This document shows, piece after piece, positions 54,482 to 60,745 of a stretch of DNA of 60,745 nucleotides (within the stretch, counting starts at the first letter, position 1; every line of letters starts with the position of its first letter). Below the pieces are notes generated by a model, which searched no databases, had not been told where the DNA came from, and saw nothing but the letters and a program-made list of their open reading frames with translations. This DNA is from Calothrix sp. MO_192.B10 (GTDB lineage Bacteria; Cyanobacteriota; Cyanobacteriia; Cyanobacteriales; Nostocaceae), in assembly GCA_030065055.1 (NCBI GenBank), contig JASJDS010000005.1:1-60745 (forward strand), given 5' to 3'. A program made the translations under genes and the position numbers.

Positions 54482-56632
54482 CTACAAATTTTTGACGATC
54501 GCTCCAAAATCGGCTAATACACGGCTATGGTTACGCAGCAAACCCAATAAATACAGGCGGTTGCGTTGAATTGCGGGTTCAGGGTCCATGACTAAAACGC
54601 TCTCTGGCCCATCAAAAAAGTTACTGACAATGGGTGCAATTTCTGCCAGGGCGGATACTAACTGTTGATAGTTGCGAGACTGTTGTGCGGCTTGGGTTTG
54701 GGGTACTAATTTGACTAACCCTTGGTAAAAAGCAGACTCGGAGGGCTTTTGGAACAGTTTTTTGTCAACTACCGCTTCTGGTTGTAATTGGTTGGTATCT
54801 AAATCTCCTTGGGCTGCTAACCTGGTGGAACGGTTAACGGTTTCGTAGATTTGTTCTAAGGTACCGTTTTGTCTGATATCCTGGAGGAAAATGGCGCGAT
54901 CGCGGACATCTAGTAAGTCTTGTAATGCCCGTGCTGTATACTCTGGGTCATTTTCCCCTAGTACTGCATTCACCAGGTCATAGTCTATTTGCTTTTCGTC
55001 TTGTAGTAGGGTGCGGATGCGTTGCAGGAAAAATTCTTGTAAAGAGGTGATTAATTGCCCCTTGTCTTTATCATGGTCTGCCACAAAATCCGTAGCTACC
55101 TGTTCTAATAATTGTTGTAAATTAATCCCTAAATTACCAGCCCAGGTAATATTTATCACTGCATTTGCTGCCCTCCTCAAGGCAAAGGGGTCGGAGGAGC
55201 CGGTGGGAATCATCCCCAAGCCAAAAATACTGACCAAAGTATCCAGCCTATCTGCCAAACCCACCACTTGACCGGTAATAGTTTGGGGAAGTATATCATC
55301 TGCACCCCGTGGTAGGTAATGCTCAAATATTGCCTTGGCAACTGCTGACGGTTCATCACTAACTAAAGCATACTTTTCTCCCATCACCCCTTGTAATTCG
55401 GGGAATTCATACACCATTTGGGAAACTAAATCTGCCTTACATAGTAAAGCTGCCCGGTGGACATTATGGCTGTCATTCTCCCCTAGTTGTAATTGTTCGG
55501 CAATCATGGCGGCAATTTTCGCCACCCGTCCTGCCTTATCTAACACAGAACCCAAATCTTCTTGGAAAGTCACCTTGGCTAACTCTGGTAAAAAGCTATC
55601 CAAGGGATTTTTTAAATCAGCCTCATAGAAGAATTGCCCATCTGCTAACCGGGCGCGGATTACCCGTTCATTACCCGTGGCAATGATATCTGCTTTTGCC
55701 GTGTCACCATTGGAAACCGTAATAAAGTAAGGGAGTAACTCCTGAGTGTTAGCACCCGTAAACACAGGGAAATAACGCTGGTGACTCACCATCACCGTGG
55801 TAATTACCTCCACGGGTAACTGTAAAAACTCTGACTCAAACTTACCCACCACCGCCGAGGGAGATTCCACCAAGTTAGTTACTTCTGCCAACAAATCCGG
55901 GTAAATTTGAGTACAACCATTGACTTTTTTCGCTGCGGCTTGCACTTGCTCTGTAATAATTGCGGCTCGCTCCTCCGTATCTACCATTACAGAGCCATGG
56001 CGGAGAGTATCAACATAATCCGTCGCTTGGGCAATAGTCACCGATTCTGGATGTAAAATACGATGACCACAGGATATGCGATCACTACTAATTGTCTTAG
56101 AACCATTTACCAATTCTATCGGTAATACCTGGTCATCCAACAAAGTCACCAACCAGCGAATGGGGCGAGAAAACCGCAAATCACCATCACCCCAACGCAT
56201 CAACCGCTTACCTTCCAACCCAAAAATCCATTGGGGAACCAGTTCCGTCAAAATATCAGCAACCTGGCGGCCGGGAATCACTTTGTTAACAAATACAAAC
56301 TCCCCTTTTTCCGTGGGGCGCACTGACAAGGCATCAATTGCCACACCTTGCTTTTTGGCAAAACCCTCAGCAGCCTTAGTGGGTTTACCATCCTTAAATG
56401 CAGCTTTGACAGGTGGTCCTTTCACCTCCTCTTCCCGATCCTCCTGCCGGGACGGTAATCCTGTAATGAGCACCGCTAAACGGCGGGGAGTACCATAAAC
56501 TTGTATATCTTCACTGTTGAGGTTATTATCTGCCAAACTTTGGGGAATGTGGGACTTCCACTGGGTAATGGCACCACTGAGAAAGCTTGCGGGTAATTCT
56601 TCTGTACCAACTTCTAATAGAAATGCAGGCAT
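54482..56632 (-). CDS. glyS: Glycine--tRNA ligase beta subunit
   Basis: The tRNA-binding subunit of the alpha2-beta2 bacterial glycyl-tRNA synthetase. 716 aa, the usual length. The start [20 protein letters not shown] is the family signature. [35 protein letters not shown] and the HD-type region [19 protein letters not shown] lie in the expected order, with a C-terminal anticodon-binding domain (DFGAIVKNL end). The catalytic alpha subunit gene glyQ is not in this window. It lies between truB and murD on one strand. Confidence 0.96.
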   Translation of the reverse strand: MPAFLLEVGTEELPASFLSGAITQWKSHIPQSLADNNLNSEDIQVYGTPRRLAVLITGLPSRQEDREEEVKGPPVKAAFKDGKPTKAAEGFAKKQGVAIDALSVRPTEKGEFVFVNKVIPGRQVADILTELVPQWIFGLEGKRLMRWGDGDLRFSRPIRWLVTLLDDQVLPIELVNGSKTISSDRISCGHRILHPESVTIAQATDYVDTLRHGSVMVDTEERAAIITEQVQAAAKKVNGCTQIYPDLLAEVTNLVESPSAVVGKFESEFLQLPVEVITTVMVSHQRYFPVFTGANTQELLPYFITVSNGDTAKADIIATGNERVIRARLADGQFFYEADLKNPLDSFLPELAKVTFQEDLGSVLDKAGRVAKIAAMIAEQLQLGENDSHNVHRAALLCKADLVSQMVYEFPELQGVMGEKYALVSDEPSAVAKAIFEHYLPRGADDILPQTITGQVVGLADRLDTLVSIFGLGMIPTGSSDPFALRRAANAVINITWAGNLGINLQQLLEQVATDFVADHDKDKGQLITSLQEFFLQRIRTLLQDEKQIDYDLVNAVLGENDPEYTARALQDLLDVRDRAIFLQDIRQNGTLEQIYETVNRSTRLAAQGDLDTNQLQPEAVVDKKLFQKPSESAFYQGLVKLVPQTQAAQQSRNYQQLVSALAEIAPIVSNFFDGPESVLVMDPEPAIQRNRLYLLGLLRNHSRVLADFGAIVKNL

Positions 56633-56702
56633 AGGACAAAATTGGAAAATATTAATTCAATTTATCAGTCAATTCACCAGTTTACCTTGCCTATTGGTTA
56701 AC

Positions 56703-56735
56703 AGATCCCCGACTTCTTCAAGAAGTCGGGGATCT
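56703..56735. repeat. GATCCCCGACTTC palindrome, short form
   Basis: 16-nt perfect arms around one central base, identical in layout to 17453-17485. It lies between truB and glyS on a presumably shared transcript, with no T-run on the minus strand, so a simple terminator role is doubtful. Confidence 0.9.
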
Positions 56736-56760
56736 AAACATCCGCGTGGAAACTGTTGTA

Positions 56761-57657
56761 TTACTTATTACTTACTTCCAATACCATTACCGGAACTAAC
56801 AATTTACCATCTGCTGATATTGCTTGTTTTCCCAAACCCAGAAAACAACCATCTTCCCCATATACCCGCAATATCCCCTCACCAGTATCCCCATCCATAG
56901 GAATGCGTTGTCCCTGACACCATTTACGGGCAGGGATTGTTTCTAAAGTCACAGATGATAGATGTTTTAGGGGGATATCAGGGGGAATGAGTTGAAACGT
57001 TCCAGCTTGTATTTGAGCCTCTAACTCTGTCAAATTAATACTGTTATCTAAGTGAAAACCACTGCTCTCAGTGCGTTGCAAAGCTGCCAGGGTACCACCA
57101 GTATTTAATTTTACACCCAAATCACGAGCGATCGCTCGAATATATGTACCTGTACCACAGGCGATGGCAATGTCTAATTCGGGAAAATCTCCCGTCCGCC
57201 AATCTAAAATTTCTAGATTCAAAATTTCTACGATCCTTGTGGGAACTTCTACTGCTTCACCTTTCCGCGCTAAATCGTACAATCGTTTACCCTGGACTTG
57301 AATGGCGCTGTAACGGGGTGGAATTTGCTCTATTTTACCTGTGAATTGAGCTAATGCAGTTTCCACCATAGCTAAAGTTAATCCCGTTACTGGCTGTTGA
57401 GAAATCACTTCTCCTTGTAAATCATCCGTAGCCGTACTCACTCCCAAGCGGATTGTGGCTTTGTATGCTTTATTTCCTGGGAGATATTGTAATAAGCGAG
57501 TTGCTCTCCCTACGGCAATGGGTAACACTCCAGTTGCTGCGGGATCTAAAGTACCAGCGTGTCCCACTCGCTTGATTCGTAAGAGTTTTCGCGTTTTGGC
57601 TACGCAGTCATGGGAAGTCCAACCAAAGGGTTTGTCAAGATTTAAAAAGCCTTGCAT
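56761..57657 (-). CDS. truB: tRNA pseudouridine(55) synthase
   Basis: Converts U55 to pseudouridine in the T-loop of tRNAs. 298 aa. [20 protein letters not shown] is the family start. The catalytic aspartate is in [20 protein letters not shown] (near residue 39). [20 protein letters not shown] and [17 protein letters not shown] are the remaining family blocks. A short C-terminal extension after about 230 resembles the PUA-like region. It lies upstream of glyS on the same strand, 128 bp away, and a repeat block sits just before its start codon. Confidence 0.95.
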   Translation of the reverse strand: MQGFLNLDKPFGWTSHDCVAKTRKLLRIKRVGHAGTLDPAATGVLPIAVGRATRLLQYLPGNKAYKATIRLGVSTATDDLQGEVISQQPVTGLTLAMVETALAQFTGKIEQIPPRYSAIQVQGKRLYDLARKGEAVEVPTRIVEILNLEILDWRTGDFPELDIAIACGTGTYIRAIARDLGVKLNTGGTLAALQRTESSGFHLDNSINLTELEAQIQAGTFQLIPPDIPLKHLSSVTLETIPARKWCQGQRIPMDGDTGEGILRVYGEDGCFLGLGKQAISADGKLLVPVMVLEVSNK

Positions 57658-57664
57658 GGTATGG

Positions 57665-57805
57665 GTAACAGGAGGGAAGGAGGGAAGGAGTGAAGGAGGG
57701 AAGGAGTGAAGGAGTAGGGGCGGGGTTTCCCCGCCCGGTGGGAAGGAGGGAAGGAGGGAAAAATTCTAACTCCGAACTCCGAACTCTTAACTCCCAACTC
57801 CTACC
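57665..57805. repeat. STRR block with GC-rich palindrome
   Basis: GGAGGGAA/GGAGTGAA octamers (about 57671-57713), a GGGGCGGGGTTTCCCCGCCC palindrome (about 57717-57736), more GGAGGGAA units and ACTCCGAACTCC heptamers to about 57800. It begins within 10 bp of the truB start codon. The rest of the gap to 57946 shows nothing more. Confidence 0.9.
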
Positions 57806-57946
57806 TCTTTCACCTAGCAATTGTAAATATTTTCTAAATATGTAGAACCAATTGATAAATTTCATCTACACATAGATATCAGGGCATATGAATAGCAAGG
57901 CTTTCATAACGTCATGGGAATCGCTACATAACACATAAAATTTAGT

Positions 57947-58756
57947 ATGATGTTACCAGAAACAGAGCGAGAAATCAGGATAGAATTTTTAGAAACAGCT
58001 ACCGAGTATCTAAATAATCTGGAAAATATATTATTGGGAATTAATACTGACATTAGCGCGATACCGGATAAACTCAATGTAATACTGCGAATTCTGCATT
58101 CTCTTCAAGATAGTGCGGGTATGCCGGAATTTCGGATGTTAGGCGATCTAGCTTACCGTTTAGAAGATGCTTTTCAAGTATTGAAAGGTAGAAAATACCA
58201 GCAGAAAATCGATCCAGATTTGCATAATTTATTACTATCAACCCTAGATTGGTTGCGTCATATCCTAGAATTAATTGCAGCAAAATCTCTGATTGATGAG
58301 CATTGGTTGGCAACATTCTGTTACCCACTATTTGAAGAATTATACAAAGTTTTAGGTAAACCAGACCCAGAAGATATTGCTAGTATAGTTACTCCTAAAA
58401 AAACACCTCAAAATATTATACATTTAGTATTTAAGACGGAAGTAGAGAAAAGTTTACAATCCTTGGACAACTTATTGTTCAATTACGATCGCTCTCTGTT
58501 ACAGAAAGTGGCGATCGCTACAGCAACTGAGTTAGCTGGTTTGGGAGAAATGCTAGATATGCCGGTTTTTACCCAAATTTGTCAATCAATTAGGCAACAA
58601 TTAATACTGGCTTCTTCGGAACAATCTGTGATCAATGCAACTCATTTAGCCTTGGAAGTATGGCGGCGATCGCAATTATTAATACTTACCCAAAGAAGTG
58701 GGGAGTTACCATCGGTGATTCACCAGTATTTACATTTGACCAAAATTAGGGTGTAG
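57947..58756 (+). CDS. Stand-alone Hpt/CheA-P1-like protein
   Basis: 269 aa, helical. Residues about 8-115 resemble the histidine phosphotransfer (P1) domain of CheA-type hybrid kinases. The phospho-site region reads ILRILHSLQDSAGMPEF with His51 retained, but the usual Lys and Gly (HxxKGxA) are Gln and Asp. A second helical bundle (about 145-255, TEVEKSLQSLDNLLFNYDRS) may be a degenerate P1-like module. No kinase, dimerisation or receiver domain follows in the 255 bp downstream. It is either a truncated CheA N-terminus or a dedicated phosphorelay or binding protein. Confidence 0.65.
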   Translation: MMLPETEREIRIEFLETATEYLNNLENILLGINTDISAIPDKLNVILRILHSLQDSAGMPEFRMLGDLAYRLEDAFQVLKGRKYQQKIDPDLHNLLLSTLDWLRHILELIAAKSLIDEHWLATFCYPLFEELYKVLGKPDPEDIASIVTPKKTPQNIIHLVFKTEVEKSLQSLDNLLFNYDRSLLQKVAIATATELAGLGEMLDMPVFTQICQSIRQQLILASSEQSVINATHLALEVWRRSQLLILTQRSGELPSVIHQYLHLTKIRV

Positions 58757-58820
58757 GGTGTGGGCACCAATTACCCTACACTTGCATTTAGAATCGGGCG
58801 ACAAGCTATACCAAACCTCT

Positions 58821-58859
58821 AGCCAGAATCCGCGTCAATTTATTGCGCGGATTCTGGCT
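58821..58859. repeat. 14-bp hairpin between convergent genes
   Basis: AGCCAGAATCCGCG pairs perfectly with CGCGGATTCTGGCT across an 11-nt loop. It lies between the Hpt-like gene and the convergent cobA, so it could end both transcripts, although neither side has a clear T-run. Confidence 0.6.
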
Positions 58860-59011
58860 CAACGAACTCCTACTCCCTTCTCGGTGTAAGATTACCTATC
58901 TCCTAAACCTCTCTATCCTCTGTGTTCTCTGCGCCTCTGTGGTTTTTTAATCAGTAATCTTTGGGCGGGATAGGAGTAACACCGAACTCCTAACACCGAA
59001 CTCAGGTTATA

Positions 59012-59791
59012 TTACCCAGGAGGAAAACTACCGAGAATAGACTGCATATTTACCACCGTACCAATAACAACGATCGCAGGTGCTTCAAATCCCTTATTTT
59101 TCACCTCCTGGATAATTGTCCCCAACTTACCAATCAGTTCTTCCTGTTGCGATTGCGTACCCCAACGTATCAGTGCAATGGGAGTATCTAAACTCAAACC
59201 AGCTGAGCTTAACTGCTCTACAATATAGGGCAGGTTGTGAATACCCATATAAATGACAATGGTTTGGGAACCGTGGGCGATCGCTTGCCAATTAACTACG
59301 GGATGATACTTACCTACTGCTTCATGTCCAGTAACAAAAGTCACTGATGAACTATGGGAGCGGTGGGTTAAAGGTATACCTGCATAGGCAGGAGCAGCAA
59401 CGCCAGAAGTAATTCCCGGCACAACTTCCACTGATACACCCGCTGTAATTAATGCTTCCATTTCTTCTCCCCCACGACCAAAAATAAATGGATCGCCCCC
59501 CTTCAGGCGCACCACAATTGCATGGGTTTTAGCCTTCTCAATCATTAATTGGTGAGTTTCCGATTGCATCAGAGAATGTCTTCCCCGACGCTTACCAGCA
59601 TCAATCTTTTCCGCTTGGGGATTGATCATTGCCAAAATCGGCGGACTTACCAAAGCATCATAAATCACCACATCCGCACATTCTAATAATCCCTTTCCCT
59701 TCAGAGTCATTAACCCCGGATCTCCAGGTCCCGCACCAACTAAATACACCTTACCCAAAAACTTGTCCTTCTGTTGTTGTGTGGGTTTCAT
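59012..59791 (-). CDS. cobA: Uroporphyrinogen-III C-methyltransferase
   Basis: Methylates uroporphyrinogen III twice with SAM to precorrin-2, the branch point to siroheme and cobalamin. 259 aa, the single-domain form without the CysG dehydrogenase part. Motifs are GKVYLVGAGPGDPGLMTLKG (about 14-33), VRLKGGDPFIFGRGGEEMEA, EVVPGITSGVAAPAYAGIPL and the SSVTFVTGHE block. Its start lies 41 bp inside the preceding sirohydrochlorin chelatase gene, which strongly suggests translational coupling and a shared role in siroheme supply. Confidence 0.95.
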   Translation of the reverse strand: MKPTQQQKDKFLGKVYLVGAGPGDPGLMTLKGKGLLECADVVIYDALVSPPILAMINPQAEKIDAGKRRGRHSLMQSETHQLMIEKAKTHAIVVRLKGGDPFIFGRGGEEMEALITAGVSVEVVPGITSGVAAPAYAGIPLTHRSHSSSVTFVTGHEAVGKYHPVVNWQAIAHGSQTIVIYMGIHNLPYIVEQLSSAGLSLDTPIALIRWGTQSQQEELIGKLGTIIQEVKNKGFEAPAIVVIGTVVNMQSILGSFPPG

Positions 59792-60569
59792 CGAATATTA
59801 CATTCCCAATCAAATCGGCTAAATCTGCATTAGCTGCCAAAGTTTGAGCTAAATGCAAATTTACTCCAGGAAATTGTAATTTTAACCCTTCCATTGACTG
59901 AGCGATCGCATCTGTGATGCCACCGGGAAATAGAAAGTATGGTAAGATACCGATACTTCTATGCCCTCTACCTGCTAACTCCCCTACTCGCTCCTCCAAA
60001 CTAGGAGCCACCGCCCAATAAGCATTCATTATAGCCATATCGGTTGCGATCGCTTCAATTTTTTGTAAAGCTCCAGGACGACGGCTACCATGAGCCAATA
60101 AAATCCATACATCCACCTGAATCCCAACCATCCGTTGAGCTATTAACCACCTCATACCGGGGTTAGAACCTAAATATGGTTGTAAATCAACCTCGATTTC
60201 CCCACCCAAAGCCTGTTGTGCTTGAGTTACCTCCCTAGGGATATCTTCCATGACATGTACCCCTGGTAATAAAAATAGGGGTAATATCTTCAGACGGCGA
60301 CATCCCCGACTGATAGCCGATTTAGCAAACAATCTAATTTGCTCTTGTAAAGGTTGGGGAGACAACTCTAAAAATGCCGTACCCATACATACATCACATA
60401 TAGTTGTAGTGGCAGCAGTTACACCCATTCCTTCCCTATGTAGCTGGAGACTTTTGTCAATTAATTTACTTTGCACCCTTTTCTTTACCAACCTTGCTAA
60501 TTGGTGCATAGCTATTTCTGGACGTGGATCGCGGCTACCGTGAGATACTAGCAAATAAGCAGTTGGCAT
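59751..60569 (-). CDS. sirB: Sirohydrochlorin chelatase (CbiX/SirB family)
   Basis: Inserts Fe2+ (or Co2+ in cobalamin routes) into sirohydrochlorin. 272 aa, the long two-repeat form. Each half has a LVSHGSRDPRPE / LLAHGSRRPGAL motif with the metal-site His, and KILPLFLLPGVHVMEDIP / GILPYFLFPGGITDAIAQ as the second ligand block. The 41-bp overlap with cobA supports siroheme synthesis. The dehydrogenase step between them is encoded elsewhere or by another enzyme. Whether the metal is iron or cobalt cannot be read from sequence. Confidence 0.9.
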   Translation of the reverse strand: MPTAYLLVSHGSRDPRPEIAMHQLARLVKKRVQSKLIDKSLQLHREGMGVTAATTTICDVCMGTAFLELSPQPLQEQIRLFAKSAISRGCRRLKILPLFLLPGVHVMEDIPREVTQAQQALGGEIEVDLQPYLGSNPGMRWLIAQRMVGIQVDVWILLAHGSRRPGALQKIEAIATDMAIMNAYWAVAPSLEERVGELAGRGHRSIGILPYFLFPGGITDAIAQSMEGLKLQFPGVNLHLAQTLAANADLADLIGNVIFDETHTTTEGQVFG

Positions 60570-60603
60570 TTTCGTTATTGGCGAACAGGTACTCGTGAAC
60601 TAC

Positions 60604-60745
60604 CTACACCGACCTGACGGTACGGTGTAGGCTTCCCAACTCATTGGGGATTGCCTCAGACTTCGTAGATTTTTTACGTCCAGAAGTCTTTGGTCTTACA
60701 TCCCCTCCTTGGGCAGAAGTGCTAGTTCCTAACACTCTTACCAGT
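60604..60745 (-). CDS. TnpB-like transposase, 3' end (cut by window edge)
   Basis: 47 codons in one minus-strand frame entering from the right edge. The segment VLGTSTSAQGGDVRPKTSGR, then KKSTKSEAIPNE and GSLHRTV, resembles the C-terminal tail after the last RuvC motif of IS607/IS1341-type TnpB proteins (usually ...LRILxLGTxxxAxGGxV...). The catalytic part lies outside the window. The end of the frame contains a 9-bp hairpin (CCTACACCG/CGGTGTAGG, about 60602-60630), as expected near the right end. This family differs from the tnpB remnant at 8941. Confidence 0.6.
   Translation of the reverse strand, partial: LVRVLGTSTSAQGGDVRPKTSGRKKSTKSEAIPNELGSLHRTVRSV

Noticed and set aside
56703-56735. 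Transcription terminator between truB and glyS
   Set aside because: No T-run follows on the coding strand, and the same palindrome occurs in unrelated contexts, so I list it as a repeat.

Overview
The window is chromosomal DNA from a filamentous, probably heterocyst-forming (Nostocales-type) cyanobacterium. Four things support this. Protein families largely confined to cyanobacteria are present: the DUF3038/DUF4335 pair, a Tab2-like protein, an FHA-penicillin-binding protein fusion and several small cyanobacterial hypotheticals. The HIP1 octamer GCGATCGC recurs, often inside genes. Intergenic DNA is full of heptanucleotide tandem repeats (STRR) and small dispersed palindromes. Base composition is moderately AT-rich with no sharp islands. 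The species cannot be named from this sequence. No rRNA, tRNA or CRISPR array was recognised.

Layout. 0.2-8.9 kb: a secreted Thr/Pro-rich protein with a strong terminator, an FHA-PBP1 fusion, DUF3038-DUF4335, apt, a DppB-type permease and a small hypothetical. 8.9-15.3 kb: a tnpB remnant, a PD-(D/E)XK protein, proline iminopeptidase, a frameshifted alpha-amylase fragment, an EEP-family membrane protein, a sugar-nucleotide transferase and a non-coding IS200/IS605-like remnant. 15.3-24 kb: speA, ndk, a VapBC-type pair, an Rpn-type nuclease, cimA, a ferredoxin-like protein with a small membrane-anchored partner, and a Tab2-like protein. 24-34 kb: alpha-glucan phosphorylase, gamma-glutamyltransferase, a DJ-1/PfpI protein, a tiny zinc-ribbon protein, an accessory patch (Fic protein, truncated antitoxin, HEAT-like protein, DUF433 antitoxin), fghA and a 2'-5' RNA ligase-like protein. 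35-42 kb: nadA and nadB separated by an unusual methyltransferase fusion, then a C-terminal processing protease. 42-51 kb: a second insertion-sequence remnant, a second alpha-glucan phosphorylase, DUF429, small hypotheticals, a kinase-like protein, a palindromic repeat array, a glycosyltransferase and DUF2809. 51-60.7 kb: a single-domain response regulator, truB-glyS-murD, a stand-alone Hpt-like protein, sirB-cobA and the 3' end of another tnpB at the window edge.

Functional themes. NAD de novo synthesis (nadA, nadB), siroheme synthesis (sirB-cobA, overlapping), glycogen breakdown (two GT35 phosphorylases plus a dead alpha-amylase fragment), cell wall (FHA-PBP, murD) and translation (glyS, truB) are all present. 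Most of the unusual content is in repeats and remnants. There is a 105-bp palindrome array with a nested insertion, dispersed elements that run into the ends of coding regions, and three copies of an insertion-sequence end hairpin whose stem changes are compensatory. The most interesting protein is the two-domain methyltransferase lying between nadA and nadB. I found no complete, clearly new defence or regulatory system. Positions of short sites were counted by eye and may be off by a base.
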